A stretch of 64,000 nucleotides of DNA, taken from Haliclystus octoradiatus (taxonomy: Eukaryota; Cnidaria; Staurozoa; Stauromedusae; Haliclystidae). The stretch is taken from NCBI GenBank assembly GCA_916610825.1, contig OU744452.1, positions 15,418,110 to 15,482,109 of the forward strand, read 5' to 3'. Positions 1 through 11,680 of this stretch are shown piece by piece. Numbering within the stretch: position 1 is the stretch's first letter; each line of letters begins with the position of its first letter. The position numbers and the translations under genes are program-made. Under the pieces are notes generated by a model. The model saw nothing but the letters and a program-made list of their open reading frames with translations, was not told the origin of the DNA and searched no databases.

Positions 1-193
1 TTAAAGGAGCAAGAATTACCGGTGGGCTTAGAATCACGTGCGAGTTTTTCGTTTGTATTGTTTCTGTGCATGAAACTATGCTGAAATTTGAAGTTTGAAG
101 CCATGCAGAAGTCATGACTGACTATAATCGTTGAAACGCTAAAGCCTCGGCCAAATGAGGCCAATACTTTGCCAGCTTTTTCCATAACATCGA

Positions 194-942
194 TGTTGTG
201 AAAATGCTGGCTTCATTTGACCACCCCAGCCAGCATTTTCGCAACATTTGACATATCGAATTCCAAATAATGAAAAAAACGTCTCTACTATTGGTCAATG
301 ATTACGTAATGTTTTTAGTTGTTCACGTAATGACAACAGTTTGGTGTGAAAGTCTTGCCATGAAAATTTTGATTTATCATTTCACAAAGTTACAAAATAC
401 ACATAATAAAGTTTGTCCTTTTTCGCAACGGGTTTTGCTGTTTGTTCGAAATTTTTAAGTGATTTTTATATCTCTGCGATGGAAGACAAAATTACGACAT
501 ACATACGCTTCATAGTGACAAAAGAAAGTACTTACGATCCGATTCAACCATCAACAGAGACTGATTATTAGAATGTATTGAGATTTATTTTAAATTGATT
601 AAAGTCAGACTCAAAATTGAAAGTAGATTCAATAGAGCAAAGAAGGAAATCCAACAAGAAAGATATTATTGAACGAGAATACTTTGAATACTGTAAAATA
701 AATCGAATGAAGCCAAAGATGATTTCCCGTTTTAGGAATTTTTTCCGGTTCCAGATGGTGTGAAAATGCTGTCTTCATTTTGCCAACCCAACCAGCATTT
801 TTCCAGCATTTAGCCAGCACCTTCGATTGATGTTGTGAAAATGCTTGCTTCATTTGGCCACCCCAGCCAGCATTTCGCCAGTATTTTCACAACGTCGCGA
901 TCGATGCTTGGGTGGCCAAATGAAACCAGTATTCTCACAACA
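194..942. repeat. Cluster of related palindromic repeat units
   Basis: Four related units lie at about 194-247, 755-818, 830-893 and 894-942. Each holds TGTTGTGAAAATGCTGG or its complement around a centre like CATTTGGCCACCC. The unit at 194-247 is itself a hairpin, with ends TGTTGTGAAAATGCTGG and CCAGCATTTTCGCAACA. The units lie in both orientations. This looks like a small foldback element that inserted or duplicated repeatedly. No coding sequence is seen here. Confidence 0.6.
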
Positions 943-950
943 TTGATGCG

Positions 951-2064
951 AAATTTTATTCAATGTTGTGAAAATGTAAAAATAATCCGTATGTCAATAT
1001 CATTAGAATTTTAAAAGCTTAGTTCTAAATTGATTTTTATGTTTCTTCCCGTGTAGGAAATTGACACGAAAACTATTTCCAACTATGTCACGTGATTCTA
1101 TATTTTGTTTTGAAATGATTTGCGTTCATGTTGGGGTTGTGAGTAATCGTTATGTTGTAACATCATGTAAGAAATTAACTGAGTTATTATGGGAAGCGTC
1201 TGGCGAAGCTAATTCACCAATTGGCTTGTTATAACGCTTACATTACTTTGAAATGCAATTGGATCAGTGTGTAAATAATTCAGAAGGTAGTTTAATACAA
1301 CCTGCAATGTTTTCTTATATAAAATTATATGTTTTACTTTAAATATACATCAAGTCAACACTGCATTTTTGTTCCAATATATTCTTCACATGTCGAAGTC
1401 TATGCTTTGTCGTGGAGTAAACTAATGGAACAAATGTTTTCATATTCTTAGTTCAAACACTACTAAGAAGTAATTTATATATATATATATATATATATAT
1501 ACATTTATTATATTCAACGAATCTATATTTGATTTATAAAATAATCAATATAAATAGCTTTCTCTCCTGAAGATATTTTTCTTTACGATAATATTTTGGG
1601 TGATTTTGTTTCATCGTTCGAAGCACGAGTTTTATTTTATGTAGCCTGGAGCTGAGTCGTATTCGTGATACATTTGATTGATTTTTTAAAAACTCGTCAA
1701 ACAGAATAAACGGAATTTTGTTATAGCGTCTGCAATAGTATGAATAGTTATTCAGAAGATGAAATAAGTAATTAAAAACTTTTCTCATGACATGAAGTCA
1801 TATAAAATATCCTTTGGAAGAAATCTTTTAACACCACATATTCACGGCGGAGTAACCACAGAAGAACCTTTTCATGTAACTCATGAACGAATTGTTTGTA
1901 GAGCATTCGACATGAATTTTTAATAGACTTGAAAGTGTAGTGCATGAAGCAATAAATCTTGAACAAAACCTCCAATTCCATCATTGTGATAAAGGTATTT
2001 GCTGAATTACAAACGCTGAATCATATAATTATACTACCTAACTTCATTATCAATTATAATTTGC
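951..2064. other. AT-rich stretch without recognised gene
   Basis: Only short chance open frames are present. A dinucleotide AT run occupies about 1476-1501. Nothing else is recognised. Confidence 0.5.
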
Positions 2065-2126
2065 AGCAAACAGCAGACGCATGAAGGTGATTGACGACAA
2101 AACAAAGAAAATAAACACGCAAAGTC

Positions 2127-2830
2127 ATGAAACATCCTGCATCCAATAGTTACGACAAACGAATCCGCACCCGCACATTTCGTGAAGAAATTTTGAAAAT
2201 ATTTTTACGCTTGGGTTTTGCAATAGAATCGCCGTCTGGCGAAATGGAGCCCATTGACCATTTCTTAGGAACAAAATTTCTCTATCCAGTTCATTATGGC
2301 GAGACTTTCAGTCCTATGGAAGTTCTAAATTTTCTGGCTCTTCGATCGTCCACAAACATGCAGTTGATGGACCGAAGAATCGTATCATCCTATGTTACCA
2401 AGTACTGTAGTAGCAAGAACGACATGGGATCAGTAACATTTTCTGCTAATACTGATGACCAGTCGGTACATATGAAGCAGCGTTTGCTGGATCGCAACAA
2501 GATAGCGACCCACAGGCAAGAATGTTCAACATTCTAATTGTATAATTTCCTGCTTTCCTAAATGTTCCGCTATTTCGATAACGTTTTTTCCTTTCCTTCT
2601 TGCACGAATTTTGCTGAAAAACAGCACACGTCAATCCAACGAAAATCTGATCACAGAAAATCTATGGTATGGTACCTCTTACATCTAGATTTCGTGCAGT
2701 CAACAGTGGATTTTGTGCATGTTTCCACTTTGCTAAGGGGTCGTCGAATCTACTTGAAACGCTACAGCAGCAACACACCTGAATCAGTGGCAGATGCGGA
2801 GGGAAACCTGTATGCTATTTCCAAGAGAGC
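2127..2830 (+). pseudogene. Helitron-like Rep/helicase protein fragment, decayed
   Basis: An open frame of 136 codons (2127-2537) contains, around residues 78-93, NMQLMD followed by RRIVSSYVTKY. The Y-x-x-K-Y motif preceded by an N-M-Q segment resembles the end of the Rep (HUH) domain of Helitron transposons, whose paired tyrosines cut and join DNA. After a stop, a different frame continues with MVWYLLHLDFVQSTVDFVHV (near 2664-2723), which resembles the segment that follows this domain in animal Helitron proteins. The start at 2127 is the first ATG after an in-frame stop. Stops and at least one frameshift mean the gene is dead. The family call is from motif memory only; a different large DNA-transposon protein remains possible. 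Confidence 0.45.
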
Positions 2831-2965
2831 GCTTCTATACCTACATGGCATATGCACGTAGATCGACAGGTGATTACAGTACTTCGCCACTTTCATTGCA
2901 TCTCTGTGCATTGAATTTCATTGCACTCTTTCTTAACAACAAACGTATTGCTTCTGTCATTACAG

Positions 2966-3603
2966 ATCAAAATTATGAATGAACATCTTAATAGTTGCTT
3001 TTGCATAGATGCAACTACAACAGTTTCAATCAGACCACAAGAGTTAAGATTAATTGATAGTCTGGAAGCGTACTGTAAATGCTTTTCAAAATCCAAGCTA
3101 ACAAAATATCCTGACATAGGAGCACTGGAAGCAACTCCTCGGATTGACATATATTGTAACAAAGTGAGTTTACAATCATACCATTCACATTTCAATTAAA
3201 TTAGAATAGCGTGTTAACCAATTTTTACATTTATTTATGTCAAGATTCGTTATGCACACATTGAAGATGTGCACCAATTTTTCACAGATGATGCTGACAT
3301 TAATTGAGAGGATAGGGTCATCACACAGGCAACATCCATGCAACCATTTACTTGCATAATTCAACTATAATACATTTTCAATGCACACATGTTGGAAGAA
3401 CAAAACGTTTGGCTCTTCTTACTTTGCTCCTGGAGGAAAATTGAAATGAAAATGAATTTGATGAAAGTCAGTGGACACCGTTCTTTCACATGTTTGTTGA
3501 CGCTACGATAGATAGAAAGAGTGTGGTAGTAATCTCGGCAATCAGACCACAGGACTTTATTATCTTTCCTCAACCATCTCATTATGACATTATGGCGATT
3601 TGA
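2966..3603 (+). pseudogene. Downstream coding remnants with splice-like borders, probably the same relic
   Basis: An open stretch at 2966-3163 (contains DATTTVSIRPQELRLIDSL) is bordered by TCATTACAG on the left and GTGAGT on the right, a convincing acceptor and donor. It can be joined in phase to a second stretch beginning near 3246 (IRYAHIEDVHQFF), which hits a stop at about 3305. A third open stretch at 3448-3603 (contains DESQWTPFFHMF and IRPQDFIIFPQ) follows in another frame. The protein-like composition and order suggest one decayed multi-part protein continuing from the Helitron-like segment upstream. The two IRPQ segments may be homologous or coincidental. The ORF at 3717-3914 could be a further fragment. 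Confidence 0.35.
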
Positions 3604-3912
3604 CAATGAGTGGGATTTGTTTTACCCGGCACGTAACATGACAGAGGTATGAAATTACATTAAATATTGAATCATGATGGGAACAACAGATTATTAATGG
3701 TTCCTGCTTTCCTCCATTGGTATTCTATCAATGTAGCCTACTTCCTGATGATATGCAAGTAGCCCAAAACGATCTTGATATCATCCTTAAGAAATATTTA
3801 CTAACTGATTTGGACTTTCATCCTTTGAAAGCTAAAGATTTTCAATATTCTTCTGGTAATAGTTGGCATAGTTGTTGTTTGCATTCTTCAAAACTGTTTA
3901 TTAAAATGTTTT

Positions 3913-5105
3913 AATAGACCAAATGGGCTAACTCTTCATTTTCCTGGTCACGTGACCCAGATGCGGGACTCTTCGCGCTTTTTCAAGCAAACGTCTTTTT
4001 GCGCCTTGTTGTTGTACGAGAAGGTGGTGCTTTTTTTATCCCATGAAACATATTTTAAACTACCTATTTAGTAGAAATGTCGAATATTTAGTATTTGAAG
4101 GGGTATTATTCAGTATTTGGAAAAGATTTTCTGTCGATTTTGGAATAATGAAGCTTTACTTAAAGATAAATTGCATCAACTTTGATCGCTGTGGATGACC
4201 ATAAAATTGGAACCGAAATTTTTTATGGATTTTGAAACATGGTTTGAAAGTATTTGATAAACTACAGAGAAAGAGGCTAAGCTAAACTGGAGAAGAATAT
4301 GCAGTATGAATTGGAAAGATCTTATATTGTTTTGTTATAGTGAAAAATTACGTACATTGACTATGTAATTTGGAATGAAAAAATGTCATGATTTGCGATT
4401 TTTTGAAGCATTGAAACCAAGCTAATCTTTGCTTATTTAAATAAAATACCAAGCATGTATGACTTAGAAAGTATATTTATGGTATATAAAAGTCATATTT
4501 TACATTTTTTTAACGGAAAAGTTATGTTTTACGAAGAACTAACAACGAGGACTTCGATGGAAATTTCACCAAACTCTGATTTGTTCTATTCTATGTTGTG
4601 TTCTAATTTTACAATTATAAATTGATGTTGTTTTTAGTTTTTTCTTTACGACGCGGCATATCGCGTCGAGTGGAGTTCTGTGTTATACGTCACCAGCTAT
4701 GTTTACGATCAACTCCATAATTCTACTGTACATGCCATATTGATCTTAAAATAATGATTTTTATTGTTTTTTACATCAAATATACTGGATACTATCATAC
4801 ATTATTGTTTTTGAATCGAAATTGTAGCGAAACACGATTATTTCAAGAAATGCTACTTTTTGATGGAATAATTGACGATGATAAAGTACCGCTATATAAA
4901 TGTTAAGGTCACAGGCGTCTTTATTGGGTCTTAAACTACTCGAATCCACCTTCTATTTGCCATAAATTGTTTACATACAAAATTTAAGAGCAAGTTACGA
5001 AGAGGAATATGCGAGAAAAATTGTTGCGCAGACCATTGCGTTTTGTTGTTGAAAACCCAAACACCGCATTCAAGTCACGTGACGCGTTAGCAGATTTCGT
5101 CTATT
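3913..5105. mobile_element. Long element with imperfect terminal inverted repeats
   Basis: The left end begins AATAGACCAAATGGGCTAAC and the complement of the right end begins AATAGACGAAATCTGCTAAC. Both ends then carry a TCACGTGAC box followed by GATGCGG or GAATGCGG. The interior of about 1.2 kb has no long open frame, so the element would be non-autonomous. No clear target duplication was found. Confidence 0.5.
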
Positions 5106-6412
5106 CTGCTGCGAAATAAGCTTAAGGCGAGACACCTTGGCACGTCATTTGTAAGTCACACCTGTATCATGGTAGAGACGAATGGTCACCCCATACATTC
5201 TCTGACGTCACATCTTCAAAACGAGGCTACACTTAGGATTGTATTTCTCTTGAATCTCATCAAATCCGAATTCACTCACAAATCAATCAAACTATTTGAC
5301 TGATTGGGTTCATTTTACTTTGTCACGATACCACCAATTGATTTGAAATCATTATTCAAAACATTACTTATTTTGTTGCCGATGGATTTAAATTTTGTAA
5401 AATAGGATGTTTTGCTGTACTGTTGCTACGTATTTATTATTCAATTTAGTTGTAAGACGAATTATGAAGAAAGGATTTAGAAAGCGACGTAACAATTAAT
5501 GCCTACAGCTTGGACTATTTTCAAGTCTTTTATAGCAAGATATTATATCTAATTTCTACAAATAATATTTTCGACTTTATTACTATACTACCCAGCTAAT
5601 TTATAGAATCATATCCATGATTGCAAGATAAGATAATATATTTGCATAAGAATAAAATTGCCATGTCAGGCAGATACAGGATAAAACATTAAATATTAAT
5701 CCTACCACTTATGTACAGCCTATAAACTACAAGGAACTATAATATAATGAGGGACCATTCAGTTCGAAAAAAGCGCGCCTTGGCGCCATTATTTCACCAT
5801 AACTTTTTGAATAAAAGCGGAAAAAATTTAATTTAAATTTGTAGATTTTTAATTTAAATTTGTAGAAATTTAATTTAAATTTGTCATAGGTGACCAAATA
5901 ACAGGCAATGCCTATGATAACACAGTCTTACTTCTCTCCAACAACAATCGACAGCGAGACAAATTGAAATAACATGTTTACTCGAAAATACCTGACTCAT
6001 AATTTGATGCTTGATTTAATGTATGTCAAAACTTAAATACGCCATCTTTTTCTGGGGATCACGAATAAATTTATTTTCAAAAACACTGTATCATTTTGTT
6101 ACAATTGCTTGAATACTTATCAAACGTATAACACCATATATAATGCATAGAAAAGAAAACACATTATGTTTGAGCTGCTATGAAAAGAGCCCTTGACAGG
6201 AAGGAGGATGAAGTTTGGCTTCCAGTATGAGTATGTGAAAAATTGTTGCAAATAAATAATTGACGAATTTTAGTTGAACATCATATAGGCAATAAAACTT
6301 AATATCCACAATATTGATGCAAGGTTCAATCAAGCAACACTACAAAAAATTGCAAAATATATAATAAACATTTGATTGTAAATAAAGTCAAAGTTGGTGA
6401 CAGTTGTTAGAA
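5106..6412. other. Non-coding stretch, no gene seen
   Basis: AT-rich sequence with no convincing coding frame. It holds the short tandem repeat listed separately at 5825-5883. Confidence 0.5.
5825..5883. repeat. Three-copy tandem repeat
   Basis: TTTAATTTAAATTTGTAGA and close variants occur three times in a row with a spacing of about 21-23 bases. Confidence 0.7.
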
Positions 6413-7187
6413 AAATAGCTCCGCTACGCTCGGACTCTTGGTGAATGATATAATAATCAAAATAAACCAATTAAATCAAATTCAATAGAATATCAAATCA
6501 ATCAAATCGTTATGCAAAGAAAAATAAAATCAAATCAAATTCAAAAAGGTAAATCAATCCAATGGAATGATATAAAATCAGATCAAATAAAAAAATCAAC
6601 TTCAATCAAATAAAATAAATTAAGACTATATCCAACTAATATAATAAGATAAAGAAAAATATATCCAAATAGTAAATCAAATAAAAACAGAAAAAGATGT
6701 TAATGCAGACTGATGGGATGGAACTCCAACCCTATGCGCCTGATGCAGACGCTCCACCCCTAGACCATACCAAGATAGAATAAATGAAGTGATTTTCACT
6801 ACTCATAATACAGGTATGAGTTGTAAATGACGTTCGAAATTGTCTCATCTTAAGCTTATGTCGCAGCAGAATTAAAACATTTTAATAAACAACTTTAAAG
6901 AATGGAAACAACAAATAACCATGAAAACTATTACCAGACGAATATTTATTTCTCACTAATTATACTAGGGGCCTAGCGCAATTTTTTGACATACCGTAAA
7001 TGATGTGATATTTTCCGTTCTTTTCCGTTTGATTTTTTATCTGATCTGATTAATATCATTCGATTGATTGATTTTACTTTATTGAACTTTATTTGATTTG
7101 ATTTTTCTTTGCTGATTTGATTTGATTTCATTCGTTTTTTTTATTATTATCATTTACCATATAAGTCCGAGCGTAGCGGAGCTATTT
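6413..7187. mobile_element. MITE-like element with perfect 24-bp inverted ends
   Basis: Positions 6413-6436 and 7164-7187 are exact reverse complements over 24 bases (core GCTCCGCTACGCTCGG). Just inside each end lies a long run of degenerate AAATC units on the left and its complement GATTT on the right, so the whole element is a loose foldback. It contains a tRNA-like SINE head at 6705-6772. No transposase frame is present. No clear target duplication was found. Confidence 0.7.
6705..6772 (-). repeat. tRNA-derived SINE head (A and B box like)
   Basis: On the minus strand the sequence reads TGGTCTAGGGGTGGAGCG, matching the pol III A box, followed about 30 bases later by GGAGTTCCATCCC, close to a B box. 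The intervening TCTGC...GCATA half-matches an anticodon stem. The acceptor stem does not close well and the B box departs from GGTTCGAATCC, so this is read as a decayed tRNA-derived SINE promoter and not a working tRNA gene. Confidence 0.5.
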
Positions 7188-8164
7188 ATATTTAATATAC
7201 CGATACCAGATATCCTTTCAGACTATCCCATTAATTACACAACAAACATACTATGCTATCAATTAATAACTAATCCAGTGAAGTGCCATTGAAGTGCTTT
7301 TGAAGTGCCACTGAAGTGCTTGGAAAATGTTAACGTGCTCTTCATTGAAGAGCTGGGATTGTTTTCCACAGAACTTTTAACAGTGATGGATACTGTACTG
7401 AAAATGGAATTGGATATCACTGCCAATTGCAGCCAATCATATACAATCAGTCAAAAATGTAAGCAATTTACGGTTCAATGTTTAAACACTGTCTTTAATT
7501 TTTATTTTGTATATAGGGTCCCAATGTCTGGCTCGGCTTCCATGTTTTTTTTTAATTTTTTTTTAATTCTGCCTCTCCAACATCATGTAATGTAATTGAC
7601 AGTAACACATCAGCAAACCTTTAAACAAATAACTCAAATCATTATGCTGGCATATTGTTTAACACATTTAAAATTTAGATTTAGAGGGGAATATTGAGGG
7701 GAATTGAGGTATAAAATATCAGCAGACAACAATATTCGTTTGGCGAACGCCACCATTGCACTGCATCAGCTTCGCATTCAAATTCTTAATGCGGCTGGGG
7801 TTATATAGACGAACCGAACTTAATTGGAATTATTTGCGAAACCGAATAGCATTAAATTCGCATTTGGGGTTATACAGACGAACCAAATGTCGAAGATCTT
7901 TAAAAACTGACCAACGTTTTTTGAAATGTTATAGATCATGATTTTGAAAAATATCAGCTTCCCTGTCAGCCATCTTTCAATCATATAAACAAGTCACCAT
8001 AACAACCTCCCAAAAATGATGCTTTTTCCATCACATTACCTTGAAACATTCTTTAAAATAGTTTATGATTTGCACATCCCCCCCTTTATTGCCATATAAG
8101 GAGAATATAGGAGCTAAGTCACGGCACCGTGATTCAGATGTATTTAGTTCGGTACGATGATAGG
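7188..8164. other. Non-coding stretch with a short internal duplication
   Basis: GGGGTTATATAGACGAACC (near 7797-7815) recurs with one change near 7865-7883. The open frames here show no recognisable protein features. Confidence 0.45.
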
Positions 8165-8916
8165 TTGCTCGTATAACGCGGCGATGACATGTTTGTTTTA
8201 GGCTAAGTTTACACGAGAGCAAAACCCGGGTTTCCAAAAGTCTTTCAAAAGTCCACTTTCGAAAAGTTCAGATAGGGTATCAGTTTACACAAGGCTAGAT
8301 TTATCTATTTTGTCTAAATAAAACGCTGTAAGTCCACTATTTCTTGTCGGTTTATCGTTGAAGTTGGATTTTTATACTTCTTCGATTCTGTAGCTTCAGA
8401 TCGATATGTTTTTTTTATTTAAATCATTCAAAATAACTTATGTTATTCATATCTAATTTAATTCCACGTGAATTGACACCGCTGTGGTAAATAATACATT
8501 TTAAATACATGTTATTCACGATTTTATCTTGTAAAAACAGATTCATTGAATAGTTTTACTAAACTATAGTATTTTATCTTAAAACAGAGCCAAGTGGTTG
8601 CCAATATTTTCTTACCATATCGCCGCGAAATGAAAGTGGACTTTTGTACACCCGCGTTTTCCATAAATCTCTGTTTAGACGACAGAAAGACCCGGGTTTT
8701 GCAAAGTCTGGCTCGAGAAACCCGGGTTTCCTATCCTTACTTTCAAAAGTCCTGATAGACTCGCTAAGCGGACTAATTTCCTCTCGGGTTTCCTGTTTAT
8801 GTGTAGATGCAAGGGCGATCCAGACTAAAATTCACCCGGGTTTCATAAATCCACTTGTAGTGTAAACGCAGCCTTACTCTACATTACATTATTTTGCTCG
8901 TATAACGCGGCGATGA
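8165..8916. repeat. Perfect 23-bp direct repeats flanking a MITE
   Basis: Positions 8165-8187 and 8894-8916 are identical over 23 bases (core GCTCGTATAACGCGGCGATG). They sit 13 and 20 bases outside the ends of the PIF/Harbinger-like MITE. The right copy is preceded by ACATTACATT. Confidence 0.85.
8201..8873. mobile_element. PIF/Harbinger-type MITE, TTA target duplication
   Basis: The left end reads GGCTAAGTTTACAC and the complement of the right end GGCTGCGTTTACAC. TTA flanks both sides (8198-8200 and 8874-8876), as expected of PIF/Harbinger elements (TWA duplication, ends starting GG). The interior has four copies of ACCCGGGTTT and no transposase. The ends resemble those of the element at 30431-31146. 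Confidence 0.7.
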
Positions 8917-8940
8917 ATTTAATTCATGGAGAAGTCCTCA

Positions 8941-8961
8941 GCACGTCAAGGCTTGACGTGC
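8941..8961. repeat. Short perfect palindrome
   Basis: GCACGTCAAG and CTTGACGTGC pair perfectly around a single central G. CTTGACG recurs just downstream. Confidence 0.5.
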
Positions 8962-9494
8962 GGAGCTAGCTTGACGGCTTGACGCACCAGATGTTTTTTG
9001 AGTTAAACTAAGCGCGCTATCGTGAGATTTAAATCGAATGCGAATCAATTGAGTTCGGTGAGTCAAATCATAGATTATAGAATACAGGGATTGGCAACTC
9101 TATTGTTCTCGGCCGCGCGGTCAGATTATGTCGAATTTGGCGCGCAACGAAGTCAAGTGATATTCACCCGACACAGGAATTAAGCCGAGCAGACAAAACC
9201 TTATCATCTTCGTAACTTTCATACTATAATATCCTACGTTGCTCAAAATTTTTTGAAGTTTTATGTTTTAACAATGTTAAATAGAGCTTACTCTTAATGT
9301 CCATGTCAATTTAATTACGTTTAAACAACGAGTTATGAAATAATTACGAGTAGATATGTCCAAAATAATTCACCATGTTTTGCGTTATATTTCACTAAAA
9401 TATTGCTTTGATCACTTTTGCAAGTTGCAAATTAATGTTTGTAACTTTGCAAAAGAAAATGTAAGTGATTGAATTACTCTACAATTATCAGATA

Positions 9495-9980
9495 GATTGC
9501 TCAGATAAAGGGTCCCACAGTAGATGACGCACCGTAAGAGCCTGCTTTTTCCTCTTCAGGGTAACACACGCAATGACGTTTCTTCTGTGTTGGTTACGCC
9601 ACAGACGAGGATCGTCGCAGTACAATCTGCAGAGAATCTGCGATTACTAACCAGTAACAGTGGTGACATGAACACCTTAAGCGCTTCAACGATTCAGTGC
9701 TGCCTGCAAGAAAGCGAAATGGATATTAAAAGAAACCGTACACCCGCAAACCCCTTCCTAATACTGCAACCTCGCTGTCCTCTCTGTGCCTCCCTTCTGC
9801 CGATCCACCAAACGATCCCTGCGCTGCTACCCGACAACCCGCCGCCGATTACTGCGACCATGCAACACACGACCAAACGATTAATTAAAATGAGAATGAG
9901 GACGATACTTGATACGATATTTGATACAGGGAATGAGAATGAGAACGGAAACATTTGAATTATGCGGGCTCATTAGAGGC
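9495..9980 (+). repeat. Dispersed repeat, copy A
   Basis: This stretch matches the reverse complement of about 56875-57240 over much of its length, for example GTGGTGACATGAACAC here against GTGGCGACATGAACAC there, and GCCGATTACTGCGAC in both. The 144-codon open frame at 9524-9958 lies inside the repeat and is not shared intact by the other copy, so it is not called as a gene. Confidence 0.6.
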
Positions 9981-10922
9981 TCATATTTTTTCAGATTATT
10001 TTTAGAATGCAAAAATTTAAAACCTCAACAATAAATAAATGCTACATCATAGCAATACCATTTCCACGCCATCGATGTCAGCTTTTACACACTGCTGTAT
10101 ATTACATACAGTATTGTACTGTACGAGACAAGAAAGTTACATGCGCAGTACTGCGCAGTACAGTACTGTTCATAATAAAACATTGAATTTAGAGAAACAA
10201 AACTCTGAGATAAGAACAGGTTAAGAACATGTTGAGGCTCAAATCATGAAAACCTTAAGAACACTGAGCCTCAGCCAAAATTTACTTGTTCTTATAAAAA
10301 AAAAGTGTATATTAATATCTATACTTTAAATAGCCTTTACTAATTAACTGACTCAAACGTTGATTATTAACAGACATGAAACGTCTTGGCATGATTGAAA
10401 TGGACTACAATGGATTGCACAATTGTTCTTTGTTTTCATTGAAAGTAAGAAAATGAATTACCGCAAAATAAAACTGACCAGTTTACAGCTGCGAAGTCTG
10501 AATATGCATATTTTCAGACTAGGATTGTGTAATGTATTGTCTTGCAAGATATGACTAATCATAACGCCTGAATGCCTGTATAACAATAACCCTTGTCTCC
10601 TTTCCTTGTAATTTGTTTGTCTAGTAAAATCTTGAATACCACATAACAGCATACCTGATCTTGAATACAACAAAAGGAAAAATCAGATCAATTAAATTGA
10701 TTAAAGGCATTGCACTAGCCACTATTTTTCTCACGAAATTTTTTATTTCTCAATCTATAGCAACACGCTGTTGTATTGTTTGTTTAATAATGATAACTAA
10801 CGATGCCTAAAAGTAGAAGTACTCTACCAATATGAAAGCCAACTGGATATTGTATGCTGGAAATAATCAGCAGAAAATTTCATGCACGTGCCAATCACAG
10901 AATATCTACTTTATACCGCATG
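9981..10922. other. Non-coding stretch, no gene seen
   Basis: Contains a small palindromic run rich in CAGTACTG around 10138-10168. No convincing coding sequence is seen. Confidence 0.45.
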
Positions 10923-10932
10923 GCGTATCCCT

Positions 10933-11670
10933 AGCCTTACTCCATCACGGCCCTCATTTCCGCGCGGCACTCCAGTGAGGGCCTAATAAAATTTAAGGTT
11001 AAAAAGTGTGCCAGAAACCAAAAATATGGTGTGCCCAATCACAGCGCACCTTTGTATCACGTGAATTTTTATCGAGCGCTGGTTGCTGAATAGACACTAA
11101 TAATGTAAACAAACTTGGTTGAATCATTTTCAAAGTTTATATTGTGATCGCTTATTCTGTCATATTATCAATTTTTAATTATATATTTACGGAGAAATGG
11201 AATTTTGAATCAGAGTAATGCTGTATGTTGGAGAATTGATTTTAAATTTTGAATATTTCTTTGATTTTGATTATTTAAATCATGATTCAAAACGACGGAA
11301 GTGCTTACAATTTTCCAACGATGGCGATCGCTCCGTCAAAACATGATGTTTCTCCTTTTATTTTGTATTCTACGCCCACAAAAGGTATTCAAGATGTTCA
11401 TACAGTCCTTCGAGATAATGTAATCTATTTATAATTCTGTTGCTCCAAATTGATCCAAAATAATACCGTAAACTTTTTTAGTTTTTTTCGACAGTTTGTT
11501 TACTTCGATGGGCCGACCAACCAACACCTGGCTGTAACTCACATGACACCAAGGTGCGCTGTGATTGGGCACACCATAGTTTTGGTTTCTGGCACACTTT
11601 TTAACCTTAAATTTTATTAGGCCCTCACTGGAGCGCCGCGCAGAAATGAGGGCCGTGATGGAGTGAGGTA
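10933..11670. mobile_element. Mutator-like MITE with long inverted arms, 10-bp target duplication
   Basis: The arms (about 10933-11071 and 11540-11670) are near-identical inverted repeats of roughly 130 bases. GCGTATCCCT is present directly at 10923-10932 and 11671-11680. Long terminal inverted repeats with a 9-10 bp target duplication are typical of Mutator-like non-autonomous elements. Each arm also carries a small hairpin, GGCCCTCA...TGAGGGCC. No coding capacity is seen. Confidence 0.8.
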
Positions 11671-11680
11671 GCGTATCCCT

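Noticed and set aside
6705-6772. Functional tRNA gene
   Set aside because: A- and B-box-like parts are present, but the acceptor stem does not close and the B box is altered, so a SINE head fits better.
9524-9958. 144-codon open frame
   Set aside because: It lies within a dispersed repeat whose other copy does not keep the frame; no domain is recognisable.
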